In this document: positions 50,854 through 63,290 of the stretch, one piece after another
Numbering within the stretch: the stretch's first letter is position 1
Layout of the letters: every line of letters begins with the position of its first letter
Assembly: GCF_003850565.1 (NCBI RefSeq)
Contig: NZ_CP027706.1
Span: forward strand, 6,262,001-6,326,000
DNA from: Pseudomonas sessilinigenes
GTDB lineage: Bacteria; Pseudomonadota; Gammaproteobacteria; Pseudomonadales; Pseudomonadaceae
Direction: 5' to 3'
DNA: 64,000 nt
Program-made: the position numbers and the translations under genes
Notes under the pieces: model-generated
What the model was told of the DNA's origin: nothing
The model's database searches: none
What the model saw: only the letters and a program-made list of their open reading frames with translations

Positions 50854-50886
50854 CAAACCCCGGCCCCGCGCCGGGGTTTGTGCTTT
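50854..50886 (+). terminator. terminator of idh
   Basis: CAAACCCCGGC and GCCGGGGTTTG (11-bp stem, five-base loop, 50854-50880) 18 bp past the stop, followed by TGCTTTC. The T-run is partly within the stem. Confidence 0.75.
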
Positions 50887-50902
50887 CTGGACAACCCCAT
50901 GC

Positions 50903-50993
50903 CTGCAGAAGCTTGCTCGCGAAAAGGGGCCGCGATGGGTCAGGCGAAACGCGTTACCTTCATCGCGAGCAAGCTTCGCTCCTACAGGCACGG
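50903..50993. repeat. REP pair (BIME-like)
   Basis: TGCAGAAGCTTGCTCGCGA and, 40 bp on, TCGCGAGCAAGCTTCGCTCC-TACAGG in the opposite orientation. AAGCTTGCTCGCGA and TCGCGAGCAAGCTT are exact reverse complements. Typical Pseudomonas REP pair between the idh terminator and the Nudix gene. Confidence 0.75.
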
Positions 50994-51037
50994 GTGTTCG
51001 TTTTATGATGATCGCCCACTCAAACAGAGCCCTACCT

Positions 51038-51484
51038 ATGGAATGGCAACCCCATATCACCGTCGCCACCATCGTCGAGGACCAGGGACGCTTCCTGTTC
51101 GTCGAGGAGTTCCAGGGCGACCAGGCGGTCCTCAACCAGCCCGCCGGACACCTGGACGCGAATGAAAGCCTGCTGCAGGCAGCCGTGCGCGAAACCCTTG
51201 AAGAAACCGGCTGGGACGTAGAGTTGACCGGCGTAGTGGGCATCTACCTCTACACCGCCCCCAGCAACGGCGTGACCTACCAGCGCGTGTGCTTCGCCGC
51301 CAGGCCGTTGCGCCACCACCCCGACTACCCACTGGACGACGGCATCATCGGCCCACGCTGGCTGACTCCAGAGCAATTACTGGAGCAGCGCGCCCACTGG
51401 CGCAGCGAGCTGATCCTGCAGTGCCTGGACGATTACCTGGCCGGTCACCTGCACAGCCTGGCGCTGATCCGTCCGTCGCTTTGA
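51038..51484 (+). CDS. NUDIX hydrolase, NudJ-like
   Basis: Protein of 148 residues with a perfect Nudix box at residues 37-59 (GHLDANE, REtlEETG pattern G-x5-E-x7-RE-x2-EE-x-G). Begins MEWQPHITVATIVEDQGRFL. Position directly upstream of mnmA matches nudJ (ymfB) in E. coli, a thiamine pyrophosphate/HMP-PP and nucleotide phosphatase. A frame opening at 51005 gives an N-terminal extension without family match. Substrate inferred from synteny only. Confidence 0.85.
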   Translation: MEWQPHITVATIVEDQGRFLFVEEFQGDQAVLNQPAGHLDANESLLQAAVRETLEETGWDVELTGVVGIYLYTAPSNGVTYQRVCFAARPLRHHPDYPLDDGIIGPRWLTPEQLLEQRAHWRSELILQCLDDYLAGHLHSLALIRPSL

Positions 51485-51555
51485 TCGCAGTTTCCCCCTT
51501 GCAGGCGTCAGCCTGTTAGAATCCCGTCCTTTTTCCAGACACCCGTTGAATTCCT

Positions 51556-52689
51556 ATGCGTGATCCAGCCCCTTCTGACACCCAAAAGAAGCGCGTCATT
51601 GTCGGCATGTCCGGCGGCGTGGATTCTTCCGTTTCCGCCCTCCTGCTGATGGAGCAGGGTTACCAGGTGGAAGGCCTGTTCATGAAGAACTGGGAGGAAG
51701 ACGACGGAACCGAATACTGCACCGCCATGGACGACTTGGCCGACGCCCAGGCCGTCTGCGACAAGCTGGGCATCAAGCTGCACACCGCCAACTTCGCCGC
51801 CGAGTACTGGGACAACGTGTTCGAGCACTTCCTGGAGGAGTACAAGGCCGGCCGCACGCCGAACCCGGACATCCTGTGCAACCGGGAAATCAAGTTCAAG
51901 GCGTTCCTGGACTACGCCATGATGCTCGGCGCCGACCTGATCGCCACCGGCCACTACGTGCGCCGCCGTGATATCGACGGTCGCACCGAGCTGCTCAAGG
52001 GCCTGGACCCGAACAAGGACCAGAGCTACTTCCTGCATGCCGTGGGCGGCGAGCAGATCGCCAAGACCCTGTTCCCGGTGGGCGAACTGGAAAAACCCGA
52101 AGTGCGCGCGATTGCCGAGAAACACGATCTGGCCACAGCAAAGAAGAAAGACTCCACCGGCATCTGCTTTATCGGTGAACGACGCTTCAGCGACTTCCTC
52201 AAGCAATACCTGCCGGCCCAGCCCGGCGAGATCAGGACCACCGAGGGTGAAGTCATCGGCCGCCACCACGGCCTGATGTACCACACCATCGGCCAGCGCC
52301 AGGGCCTGGGTATCGGCGGCCTCAAGGACGCCGGTGACGAGCCGTGGTACGTGCTGGTCAAGGACCTGGAGCACAACGAGCTGATCGTCGGCCAGGGCAA
52401 TGACCACCCTTGGCTGTTCTCCCGCGCTCTGCTGGCTTCCGAGATCTATTGGGTCAACCCCGTCGACCTCAGCCAGCCTCGGCGCCTGACTGCCAAGGTG
52501 CGCTACCGCCAGGGCGACCAGCCCTGCACCCTGGAAAAGACCGCCAACGGCTACCGCGCCACCTTCGACGACCCGCAACGCGCGGTGACTCCGGGCCAGT
52601 CCGTGGTGTTCTACGACGGTGAAGTCTGCCTCGGCGGCGGCGTCATCGAAGTGGCCGAGCCCTGGACCAGTAAGGACCAGCGTCCATGA
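51556..52689 (+). CDS. mnmA: tRNA-specific 2-thiouridylase
   Basis: Enzyme of 377 residues that thiolates U34 of tRNA-Lys, Glu and Gln with ATP, using sulfur from the Tus relay. P-loop [15 protein letters not shown], catalytic cysteines in [12 protein letters not shown] and [12 protein letters not shown], tRNA-binding [19 protein letters not shown]. hflD overlaps by four bases. The upstream sulfur donors tusDCBE are about 21 kb away in this window. Confidence 0.97.
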   Translation: MRDPAPSDTQKKRVIVGMSGGVDSSVSALLLMEQGYQVEGLFMKNWEEDDGTEYCTAMDDLADAQAVCDKLGIKLHTANFAAEYWDNVFEHFLEEYKAGRTPNPDILCNREIKFKAFLDYAMMLGADLIATGHYVRRRDIDGRTELLKGLDPNKDQSYFLHAVGGEQIAKTLFPVGELEKPEVRAIAEKHDLATAKKKDSTGICFIGERRFSDFLKQYLPAQPGEIRTTEGEVIGRHHGLMYHTIGQRQGLGIGGLKDAGDEPWYVLVKDLEHNELIVGQGNDHPWLFSRALLASEIYWVNPVDLSQPRRLTAKVRYRQGDQPCTLEKTANGYRATFDDPQRAVTPGQSVVFYDGEVCLGGGVIEVAEPWTSKDQRP

Positions 52690-53309
52690 GCCCGATCCAG
52701 GAGCAATTGACGGCACTGGGCGGGGTATTCCTCGCCGCGGTCCTGGTGGACCGGATCGCCAAGACCGGACAAGTCAGCGAGGCCGCCCTGAGCTGCATGC
52801 TCGGCAGCCTGCTGATCCGCGACCCGAAGGACACCCTGGAAGTCTATGGCGGCGACGATATCAACCTTCGCGAAGGCTATCGCGCACTGATCGGCGCCCT
52901 CGAGCGCGACCCCAGCACGCTACAGCGCGAACCCTTGCGCTATGCCCTGTCGATGCTGGGCCTGGAGCGCCAACTGGCCAAGCGCGACGACCTGCTAGAG
53001 ACCATCGGCAAGCGTCTGCCCCAGATCCAGTCCCAGGTGGAGCACTTCGGCCCGGCCCACGAGAACGTCATCGCCGCCTGTGGCGGCCTGTACCAGGACA
53101 CCCTGAGCACCCTGCGCCAACGCATCCAGGTCCACGGCGACATGCGCAACCTGCAGCAGCCGAGCAATGCCTCGAAGATCCGCGCACTGCTGCTGGCCGG
53201 TATCCGCTCGGCACGCCTGTGGCGCCAACTGGGCGGCCATCGCTGGCAATTGGTGATCAGCCGGCGCAAGTTGCTCAAAGAGTTGTATCCATTGATGCGC
53301 AGCAGCTGA
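52686..53309 (+). CDS. hflD: high-frequency lysogenization protein HflD homologue
   Basis: Helical protein of 207 residues, peripheral at the inner membrane. [43 protein letters not shown] and [29 protein letters not shown] are family features. In E. coli HflD binds lambda CII; its housekeeping role is unclear. The mnmA-hflD-purB order is conserved in gammaproteobacteria. ATG overlaps the mnmA stop (ATGA). Confidence 0.94.
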   Translation: MSPIQEQLTALGGVFLAAVLVDRIAKTGQVSEAALSCMLGSLLIRDPKDTLEVYGGDDINLREGYRALIGALERDPSTLQREPLRYALSMLGLERQLAKRDDLLETIGKRLPQIQSQVEHFGPAHENVIAACGGLYQDTLSTLRQRIQVHGDMRNLQQPSNASKIRALLLAGIRSARLWRQLGGHRWQLVISRRKLLKELYPLMRSS

Positions 53310-53349
53310 GCTGCGCTCGCCCTACCCGCTTTTCAAGAGCTGCGCGTAA

Positions 53350-54807
<1,458 letters not shown>

Positions 54808-54827
54808 CGTAGCGCTTGATTTTTCGA

Positions 54828-54851
54828 CGCCCGGCCGCGCCGGGCGTTTTT
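54828..54851 (+). terminator. Rho-independent terminator of purB
   Basis: CGCCCGGC-CGC-GCCGGGCG followed by TTTTTA, 20 bp after the purB stop. Almost the same hairpin as the one after infA (43488-43511). Confidence 0.93.
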
Positions 54852-54890
54852 ATTCCTGCTAGAAAAATACATTTTTTCAATAGGTTACAC

Positions 54891-56060
54891 ATGAATCCTG
54901 ATACTCCTCTGCAACTTCTGGGCGGCCTCACCGCACGGGAATTCCTGCGTGACTACTGGCAGAAGAAACCGCTGCTGGTCCGCCAGGCAATACCTGACTT
55001 CCAAAGCCCGATCGACGCCGACGAGCTCGCCGGCCTCGCCCTGGAAGAGGAAGTCGAATCACGCCTGGTGATCGAGAACGGCGAACGCCCCTGGGAACTG
55101 CGTCGCGGCCCCTTTGCCGAAGACGAGTTCAGCAAACTGCCGGAGCGCGACTGGACCCTGCTGGTCCAGGCCGTCGACCAGTTCGTCCCAGAAGTCGCCG
55201 AGTTGCTGGAACAGTTCCGTTTCCTGCCCAGCTGGCGCATCGACGATGTGATGATCAGCTTCGCGGCCCCGGGCGGTAACGTCGGCCCGCACTTCGACAA
55301 CTACGATGTGTTCCTGCTGCAGGGCCAGGGCAAGCGCAACTGGAAAGTTGGCCAGATGTGCGACTCCGACAGCCCGTTGATGCAACATGCGGACCTGCGC
55401 ATCCTCGCCGAATTCGAAGAAACCGAAAGCTGGGTACTGGAGCCGGGCGACATGCTGTACCTGCCGCCACGCCTGGCCCACTACGGCATTGCCGTGAACG
55501 ACTGCATGACCTACTCGGTAGGCTTTCGCGCACCAAGCGCCGCCGAAGTGCTGACCCACTTCACCGACTTCCTCAGCCAGTTCCTGCCGGACGAAGAGCG
55601 CTACACCGACGCCGACGCACAACCGGCCATCGATCCGCACCAGATCCAGCGCGATGCCCTCGATCGCCTCAAGAGCCTGCTGGCCGAACACATGAGCGAC
55701 GAACGCTTGCTGCTGACCTGGTTCGGCCAGTTCATGACCGAACCTCGCTATCCAGAACTGGTAGCAGGCCCGGAGGCGCTGGAGGAAGAGGACCTGCTCG
55801 ACAGCCTGGAACAGGGTGCCGTGCTGATCCGTAATCCAAGCGCACGCCTGGCCTGGTCCGAGGTGGATGAAGACTTGTTACTGTTTGCCAGCGGCCAAAG
55901 CCGCCTGCTTCCCGGTAAACTGCGCGAACTGTTGAAAATGATTTGCGCCGCTGATGCCCTGCATGTCGACAATCTTGGCCCCTGGCTGGCAGATGACGAT
56001 GGACGCGGCCTGCTGTGCGAACTGATCAAGCAAGGGAGCCTGGGATTTGCCGATGAATAA
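54891..56060 (+). CDS. roxA: 50S ribosomal protein L16 3-hydroxylase (ribosomal oxygenase)
   Basis: JmjC-type 2-oxoglutarate/Fe(II) oxygenase of 389 residues (YcfD/RoxA) that hydroxylates an arginine of ribosomal protein L16. Iron ligands H134 and D136 in GPHFDNYDVFLLQGQGKR, distal histidine in LPPRLAHYGIAVND. The C-terminal dimerisation/winged-helix part follows. ATG 54891 comes after the purB terminator; the frame runs through that hairpin upstream but is not coding there. Overlaps the GNAT gene by eight bases. Confidence 0.93.
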   Translation: MNPDTPLQLLGGLTAREFLRDYWQKKPLLVRQAIPDFQSPIDADELAGLALEEEVESRLVIENGERPWELRRGPFAEDEFSKLPERDWTLLVQAVDQFVPEVAELLEQFRFLPSWRIDDVMISFAAPGGNVGPHFDNYDVFLLQGQGKRNWKVGQMCDSDSPLMQHADLRILAEFEETESWVLEPGDMLYLPPRLAHYGIAVNDCMTYSVGFRAPSAAEVLTHFTDFLSQFLPDEERYTDADAQPAIDPHQIQRDALDRLKSLLAEHMSDERLLLTWFGQFMTEPRYPELVAGPEALEEEDLLDSLEQGAVLIRNPSARLAWSEVDEDLLLFASGQSRLLPGKLRELLKMICAADALHVDNLGPWLADDDGRGLLCELIKQGSLGFADE

Positions 56061-56475
56061 GATTCACGTACGTGTCGCAGACTGGCAAAGGGATAACGCC
56101 GAGATCCGGCGCATTCGTGAAGCGGTATTCATTGCCGAACAATCGGTTCCACCCGAGCTGGAGTGGGATTCCGACGACAATGGCGCCGTGCATTTCCTGG
56201 CTTTCGAAGGCGATTTCGCCATCGGCACCGCACGCCTGCTACCCGACGGTCACGTCGGCCGGGTCTCGGTGCTCAAGGACTGGCGCGGCCTGAAGGTCGG
56301 CGATGCGCTGATGCGCGCAGTGATCGACGAAGCCGAGAAGCGCGGCCTGAAGCAGCAGATGCTCAGCGCCCAGGTCCAGGCCACGCCGTTCTACGAGCGC
56401 CTGGGCTTCTCCATCGTCAGCGAGGAATTCCTCGAAGCAGGCATCCCCCACGTCGACATGGTGCGCGGCGCCTGA
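56053..56475 (+). CDS. GNAT family N-acetyltransferase
   Basis: Acetyltransferase of about 140 residues. RIREAVFIAEQSVPPELEWD at the front, acetyl-CoA site GRVSVLKDWRGLKVGDALMR (RxxGxG/A-like) and PFYERLGFSIVSEEFLEAGI, then HVDM at the end, as in ElaA-type GNATs. The start is embedded in the end of roxA (ATGAATAA), so the two are co-translated; a TTG at 56047 is an alternative. Substrate unknown. Confidence 0.88.
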   Translation: MNKIHVRVADWQRDNAEIRRIREAVFIAEQSVPPELEWDSDDNGAVHFLAFEGDFAIGTARLLPDGHVGRVSVLKDWRGLKVGDALMRAVIDEAEKRGLKQQMLSAQVQATPFYERLGFSIVSEEFLEAGIPHVDMVRGA

Positions 56476-56644
56476 TAGCCCACTCGCCCACGCGTGCAAC
56501 AGACGCCCCGCCATCCCCTGCGCCCTCGAGGCCAGGACCAGGATGGCGGGGCGTTTTGCCGTCCAGGATTCAACTTGCCCCACCCCAGGCCGACAAAGTG
56601 TCAAACTCAAAGCCTTACGCCAGCTATTCGCGGAGATAACGGAT

Positions 56645-57415
56645 ATGTCCCTACGCACCCTGCTCACGACACTGCTGCTGACCTTCAGTTGCTCAGTCAT
56701 GGCGGCCACCGAAATCGTGCCCCTGAACAATCGCACCAGTGCCGACCTGCTGCCGGTGGCACAGAATTTTCTCGGCAAGGATGGCAAGGTCAGCACCTAT
56801 GGCAACCAGTTGATCGTCAACGCCGAGCCGGGCCGTATCGCTGAACTGCGCGCCTTTCTCGCCCAACTCGACACCCCCGCCAGGCGCCTGCTGATCACCG
56901 TCGACACCAACGAGAACAACTTCCAGGACAACCAGGGCTACACCGTCAACGGCGCACCGCAGGCCCGCATCATCAACCGCAGTACCGAGAGCCGCGACGG
57001 CGGAATCCAGCAGGTCCAGGCCAGCGAAGGCGTACCGGCGCTGATCCAGGTCGGCCAGAGCGTGCCCCTGACCAGCACCCAGACCGACTCCTATGGCCGC
57101 CTCCTCAATCAGACCCAGTACCGCAATGTCACCCAGGGGTTCTATGTCACGGCCAGCGTGACCGGGCAAACCGTGCACCTGGCCATCAGCACCAATCGCG
57201 ACCGCATGAGCCAGGAGCGCCCCGATGTAGTGAACGTGCAAAGCACCGACACAACGGTCAGCGGCCGGCTGGGCGAGTGGATCACCCTGGCCGGCGTCAA
57301 TCGCCAGACCCAGGCCGACAAACAGGGCCTGGGCCGCAGTTACTCGACCCAAGGCCGGGATGACATGACGTTGCGAGTCAAGGTCGATGCTCTGGACCAA
57401 AGCACCGAAAACTGA
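56645..57415 (+). CDS. secretin N-domain-like exported protein
   Basis: Exported protein of 256 residues. Signal peptide SLRTLLTTLLLTFSCSVMAA, then ATEIVPLNNRTSADLLPVAQ, NFLGKDGKVSTYGNQLIVNA, ELRAFLAQLDTPARRLLITV: this is the NolW/secretin short-domain (N1-type) pattern of type II and III secretins. The C-terminal half (VGQSVPLTSTQTDSYGRLLN; TLRVKVDAL) resembles the start of a secretin core but is too short to form a pore. GGAGA eight bases upstream. No secretion partners nearby; function unknown. Confidence 0.8.
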   Translation: MSLRTLLTTLLLTFSCSVMAATEIVPLNNRTSADLLPVAQNFLGKDGKVSTYGNQLIVNAEPGRIAELRAFLAQLDTPARRLLITVDTNENNFQDNQGYTVNGAPQARIINRSTESRDGGIQQVQASEGVPALIQVGQSVPLTSTQTDSYGRLLNQTQYRNVTQGFYVTASVTGQTVHLAISTNRDRMSQERPDVVNVQSTDTTVSGRLGEWITLAGVNRQTQADKQGLGRSYSTQGRDDMTLRVKVDALDQSTEN

Positions 57416-57440
57416 CTGATTAGTCGTCTTAGACCAAAGA

Positions 57441-57466
57441 TGTAGTGCCTTGAAAAAAGCACTACA
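57441..57466. promoter_or_regulatory. TGTAGTGC-N10-GCACTACA palindrome upstream of aceA
   Basis: Perfect 8-bp inverted repeat directly upstream of the putative aceA -35. TGTAGT/ACTACA half-sites are, as I recall, those of RpiR-type regulators such as RccR, which controls aceA in Pseudomonas. It could alternatively be a weak terminator for the gene ending at 57415, but no T-run follows. Confidence 0.5.
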
Positions 57467-57472
57467 AAACAT

Positions 57473-57501
57473 TTGACGAGGCAAAAAACCGCGGGCATGA
57501 T
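57473..57501 (+). promoter_or_regulatory. putative aceA promoter
   Basis: TTGACG (57473-57478), exactly 17 bp, CATGAT (57496-57501): five of six and four of six consensus matches. It lies immediately after the TGTAGTGC palindrome and points at aceA, whose ATG is about 390 nt downstream of the expected start site. Confidence 0.45.
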
Positions 57502-57899
57502 GGCCTCGCTCCCGCTAATCAGGGGCCCTGGCAAGGGCCTTCGGATCGTTGCTCTAACCCACCCACCTGAGCCGATTCGTGTCTGTACCGCCCACAAGGT
57601 GTGTTTGACGAGATTGCGACTGGAACGAAGTTGTCCCGAGGGACGGAAGCGTAATTAGGTAGATCGGCAACACACTGAAGGAACGCACCAAGGCCCACGA
57701 CGCCCGAATGCGCCCGCAGCTCGCCTCCACCTGCTCACTTTCCCCTCGAGCCCATCGTTCGACCGTCGCACTCCCACCAGACTCGACTTGAGCATCCAGC
57801 CTCTGGTCAGCGAGCAGCCTTCTACGCACTTTTTCAGGACCTGCGTAATCGGCGGAGCAGGAATTTTCCACCAAGACCTATGCGACGAGGTTTATCTCC

Positions 57900-59225
57900 A
57901 TGGCACTGACACGCGAACAGCAAATTGCAGCCCTCGAAAAAGACTGGGCCGAAAACCCGCGCTGGAAAGGCGTGACCCGTACCTACTCCGCCGCCGATGT
58001 CGTTCGCCTGCGTGGTTCCGTCCAGCCAGAGCACACCCTGGCCCGCATGGGTGCGGAAAAACTGTGGAACCTGGTGACCAAGGGTGCCCACCCATCCTTC
58101 CGCCCGGAAAAAGACTTCGTCAACTGCATGGGCGCCCTGACCGGCGGCCAGGCCGTGCAACAGGTCAAGGCTGGCATCCAGGCCATCTACCTGTCCGGCT
58201 GGCAAGTGGCTGCCGACAACAACTCGGCCGAATCCATGTACCCAGACCAGTCGCTGTACCCGGTGGACTCGGTTCCAACCGTGGTCAAGCGCATCAACAA
58301 CTCGTTCCGTCGTGCCGACCAGATCCAGTGGAAAGCCGGCAAGAACCCAGGTGACGAAGGCTACGTCGACTACTTCGCACCGATCGTGGCTGACGCCGAA
58401 GCCGGTTTCGGCGGCGTCCTGAACGCCTACGAGCTGATGAAGAACATGATCGAGGCAGGCGCCGCCGGCGTTCACTTCGAAGACCAGCTGGCTTCCGTGA
58501 AGAAGTGCGGCCACATGGGCGGCAAGGTACTGGTTCCAACCCAGGAAGCCGTACAGAAGCTGACCGCTGCCCGCCTGGCGGCCGACGTTGCCGGCGTACC
58601 GACCATCATCCTGGCCCGTACCGACGCCAACGCCGCTGACCTGCTGACCAGCGACTGCGATCCATACGACCAGCCATTCGTGGTCGGCGAGCGCACCCAG
58701 GAAGGTTTCTACAAAGTACGCGCCGGCCTCGACCAGGCTATCGCCCGCGGCCTGGCCTACGCGCCATACGCCGACCTGATCTGGTGCGAAACCGCCAAGC
58801 CGGACCTGGACGAGGCCCGTCGCTTCGCCGAGGCGATCAAGAAGGAGTACCCGGACCAGATCCTGTCGTACAACTGCTCGCCTTCCTTCAACTGGAAGAA
58901 GAACCTGGACGACGCCACCATCGCCAAGTTCCAGCGCGAACTGTCGGCAATGGGCTACAAGCACCAGTTCATCACCCTGGCCGGCATCCACAACATGTGG
59001 CACGGCATGTTCAACCTGGCGCACGACTACGCCCGCAACGACATGACCGCCTACGTGAAGCTGCAGGAGCAGGAATTCGCCGACGCCTCCAAAGGCTACA
59101 CCTTCGTGGCACACCAGCAGGAAGTAGGCACTGGCTACTTCGACGACATGACCACCGTGATCCAGGGTGGCAAGTCCTCGGTAACCGCCCTGACCGGCTC
59201 CACCGAAGAAGAGCAGTTCCACTGA
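57900..59225 (+). CDS. aceA: isocitrate lyase
   Basis: Glyoxylate-shunt enzyme of 441 residues splitting isocitrate to succinate and glyoxylate. Catalytic loop [20 protein letters not shown] with the active cysteine, [14 protein letters not shown] and [20 protein letters not shown]. The ATG is preceded by GAGGTTTATCTCC. Shares substrate with Icd and Idh, also in this window. Strong terminator at 59297. Confidence 0.97.
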   Translation: MALTREQQIAALEKDWAENPRWKGVTRTYSAADVVRLRGSVQPEHTLARMGAEKLWNLVTKGAHPSFRPEKDFVNCMGALTGGQAVQQVKAGIQAIYLSGWQVAADNNSAESMYPDQSLYPVDSVPTVVKRINNSFRRADQIQWKAGKNPGDEGYVDYFAPIVADAEAGFGGVLNAYELMKNMIEAGAAGVHFEDQLASVKKCGHMGGKVLVPTQEAVQKLTAARLAADVAGVPTIILARTDANAADLLTSDCDPYDQPFVVGERTQEGFYKVRAGLDQAIARGLAYAPYADLIWCETAKPDLDEARRFAEAIKKEYPDQILSYNCSPSFNWKKNLDDATIAKFQRELSAMGYKHQFITLAGIHNMWHGMFNLAHDYARNDMTAYVKLQEQEFADASKGYTFVAHQQEVGTGYFDDMTTVIQGGKSSVTALTGSTEEEQFH

Positions 59226-59296
59226 TCCAGGCATCACGCCCTGATCAAGCGGCCAATGCAGACCCGGTAAGAACAACTGCATTGCTGTAAATCTGA

Positions 59297-59324
59297 CGCC
59301 CCGACTGGTTCGGGGCGTTTTTTT
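59297..59324 (+). terminator. Rho-independent terminator of aceA
   Basis: CGCCCCGA-CTGGT-TCGGGGCG followed by seven T, 72 bp after the aceA stop. Confidence 0.93.
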
Positions 59325-59838
59325 GCCCGCGGCTTCCCCGATCACTCCACGCAACGCACTTGCGGGACACTGGACATCGATCTGCCGGGCGCAGGATCCC
59401 GACACAGGACCACTGCGTCATAAAAAATCATCGAAACATTGACCCAGGGCGGTATCGCCGCCGGTAAAACGGGTTAAAAGGTGCGCCCCTGCTACTTGCA
59501 GTAACAGGGATATAACAAGCAACTTTCCCGCTCATCGAAGGGAAGCACTTTTAAATAGCCTCTAAACAATATTGATTATCATTTAGATATTGCATTCTTC
59601 GTTACAGCAGCAACAAAACATAATTAACGAAATCTCCGCTAATGCCCGCAGGCTGCGGCTTGCGGGGCTGCTGAGGTGAGCTATGTCCTTATTACGATAA
59701 ACAATTTCGCTTCAGAAATTTTACTTGCCCGGTGTTTAGCCATAAAATCAGCGCGATTGATTGCACTGCGACATATCGTCACTGTTTTATCTCTTTTTCA
59801 AGCTCAGAGACTCTTGCTCTCTGTTAAGGATTACCAGC
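59325..59838. other. nuo operon upstream region
   Basis: About 514 bp of AT-richer DNA between the aceA terminator and nuoA. It contains a Fur-like site (59568-59586), a hairpin CCCGCA/TGCGGG (59645-59666), and several -35-like hexamers, none with a clear partner. No open frame with a ribosome site. Confidence 0.45.
59568..59586. promoter_or_regulatory. Fur-box-like sequence upstream of nuoA
   Basis: AATATTGATTATCATTTAG matches the 19-bp Fur consensus at 13 positions, with core TGATTATCATT. It lies about 250 bp before nuoA. The left arm also contains TTGAT, but the ANR/FNR right arm (ATCAA) is not present. Chance occurrence in AT-rich DNA is possible. Confidence 0.3.
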
Positions 59839-60252
59839 ATGCCCGAAGCGACAGGACTCATGGCCCACAACTGGGGCTTTGCCATTTTCCTTCTGGGTGT
59901 TGTCGGCCTCTGCGCCTTCATGCTCGGCCTCTCCAGCCTGCTCGGGTCAAAAGCCTGGGGCCGCAGTAAAAACGAACCGTTCGAGTCCGGCATGCTACCT
60001 ACCGGTGGCGCCCGCTTGCGGCTCTCAGCCAAATTCTATCTGGTCGCGATGCTCTTCGTGATCTTCGATATCGAAGCCCTATTTCTCTTTGCCTGGTCTG
60101 TGTCCGTCCGCGAAAGCGGCTGGACCGGATTCGTCGAAGCTCTCGTTTTCATAGCAATTCTGTTGGCAGGTCTTGTCTACCTTTGGCGAGTGGGGGCTCT
60201 TGACTGGGCTCCGGAAGGTCGTCGTAAGCGGCAGGCGAAGCTAAAACAATGA
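59839..60252 (+). CDS. nuoA: NADH-quinone oxidoreductase subunit A
   Basis: Membrane subunit of complex I, 137 residues, three transmembrane helices ([59 protein letters not shown]). The loop [20 protein letters not shown] is the conserved quinone-site loop. AAGGA nine bases upstream of ATG 59839; the frame opening at 59761 is not supported. First gene of the nuo operon. Confidence 0.96.
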   Translation: MPEATGLMAHNWGFAIFLLGVVGLCAFMLGLSSLLGSKAWGRSKNEPFESGMLPTGGARLRLSAKFYLVAMLFVIFDIEALFLFAWSVSVRESGWTGFVEALVFIAILLAGLVYLWRVGALDWAPEGRRKRQAKLKQ

Positions 60253-60262
60253 GGCTTTGGCG

Positions 60263-60937
60263 ATGCAATACAATCTCACCAGGATCGACCCTGATGCTCC
60301 TAACGACCAGTATCCAATCGGCCAACGGGAAACCGTTGCCGATCCGTTAGAGGATCAGGTCCACAAAAACATCTTCATGGGCAAGCTGGAAGACGTGCTG
60401 AGTGGCGCGGTCAACTGGGGTCGCAAGAACTCCCTGTGGCCGTACAACTTCGGTCTCTCCTGCTGCTACGTGGAAATGACCACCGCCTTCACGGCGCCCC
60501 ACGACATCGCGCGCTTTGGCGCCGAGGTTATCCGGGCATCGCCACGCCAGGCGGACTTCATGGTCATTGCCGGTACCTGCTTCATCAAGATGGCACCGAT
60601 CATCCAGCGTCTCTACGAGCAAATGCTCGAGCCCAAGTGGGTCATCTCCATGGGTTCGTGCGCCAACTCCGGTGGCATGTACGACATCTACTCCGTAGTT
60701 CAGGGGGTGGACAAGTTCCTGCCCGTGGACGTCTACGTACCTGGCTGCCCGCCCCGTCCCGAGGCATTCCTGCAGGGCTTGATGCTCTTGCAAGAATCCA
60801 TTGGCCAGGAGCGTCGCCCACTTTCCTGGGTCGTCGGCGACCAAGGCGTGTATCGCGCTGAAATGCCGTCGCAGAAGGAACAGCGCCGCGAACAGCGTAT
60901 TCAGGTCACCAACCTGCGCAGCCCTGACGAAGTCTGA
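60263..60937 (+). CDS. nuoB: NADH-quinone oxidoreductase subunit B
   Basis: Peripheral-arm subunit of 224 residues carrying cluster N2, next to the quinone site. Cysteine ligands in [24 protein letters not shown] and [13 protein letters not shown]. Start ATG 60263 with GAGG nine bases upstream, 10 bp after nuoA. Confidence 0.97.
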   Translation: MQYNLTRIDPDAPNDQYPIGQRETVADPLEDQVHKNIFMGKLEDVLSGAVNWGRKNSLWPYNFGLSCCYVEMTTAFTAPHDIARFGAEVIRASPRQADFMVIAGTCFIKMAPIIQRLYEQMLEPKWVISMGSCANSGGMYDIYSVVQGVDKFLPVDVYVPGCPPRPEAFLQGLMLLQESIGQERRPLSWVVGDQGVYRAEMPSQKEQRREQRIQVTNLRSPDEV

Positions 60938-61002
60938 TCCAGATCTGTTCTTAACCAAGAAACGACACTGGCTTCACTCTTTACGTTGACCGAAAGCGAT
61001 AA

Positions 61003-62790
<1,788 letters not shown>

Positions 62791-62792
62791 GC

Positions 62793-63290
62793 ATGAACAG
62801 CACGCTTATCCAGACAGACCGTTTCGCCCTGAGCGAAACCGAGCGCTCGGCCATCGAGCACGAGATGCATCACTACGAGGACCCGCGCGCGGCGTCCATC
62901 GAGGCCCTGAAGATCGTCCAGAAGGAACGTGGCTGGGTGCCGGACGGCGCCATCTATGCCATCGGCGAAGTGCTGGGCATCCCCGCCAGCGACGTCGAGG
63001 GCGTGGCCACCTTCTATAGCCAGATCTTCCGCCAGCCAGTAGGCCGCCACATCATTCGCGTGTGCGACAGCATGGTTTGCTACATCGGTGGCCATGAGTC
63101 GGTAGTCAGCCAGATCCAGAGCGAGCTGGGCATCGGCCTCGGCCAGACCACCGCCGACGGTCGCTTCACCCTGCTGCCGGTGTGCTGCCTGGGCAACTGC
63201 GACAAGGCCCCGGCGCTGATGATCGACGACGATACCTTTGGCGACGTGCAACCTGCCGGCGTCTCCAAGCTGCTGGAGGGTTACGTATGA
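62793..63290 (+). CDS. nuoE: NADH-quinone oxidoreductase subunit E
   Basis: Thioredoxin-like [2Fe-2S] subunit of 165 residues in the NADH-binding module (cluster N1a). Ligands in [12 protein letters not shown] and [16 protein letters not shown]. Starts two bases after the nuoCD stop and overlaps nuoF by four bases (ATGA). Confidence 0.97.
   Translation: MNSTLIQTDRFALSETERSAIEHEMHHYEDPRAASIEALKIVQKERGWVPDGAIYAIGEVLGIPASDVEGVATFYSQIFRQPVGRHIIRVCDSMVCYIGGHESVVSQIQSELGIGLGQTTADGRFTLLPVCCLGNCDKAPALMIDDDTFGDVQPAGVSKLLEGYV

Larger units (their letters stand above)
57416..57899. other. long aceA upstream region
   Basis: 484 bp without a convincing gene. It holds a 26-bp palindrome (57441-57466), a good sigma-70-like promoter (57473-57501), a GGCCCT-GGCA-AGGGCC hairpin (57524-57539) and a small GTCCC/GGGAC hairpin (57633-57644). 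If the promoter is used, the aceA leader is about 390 nt. Open frames of 61 codons (plus) and 106 codons (minus) here look non-coding. Confidence 0.5.

Noticed and set aside
57554..57874. 106-codon minus-strand ORF upstream of aceA
   Set aside because: Covers a likely 5' leader, S/R-rich translation, no start signal.
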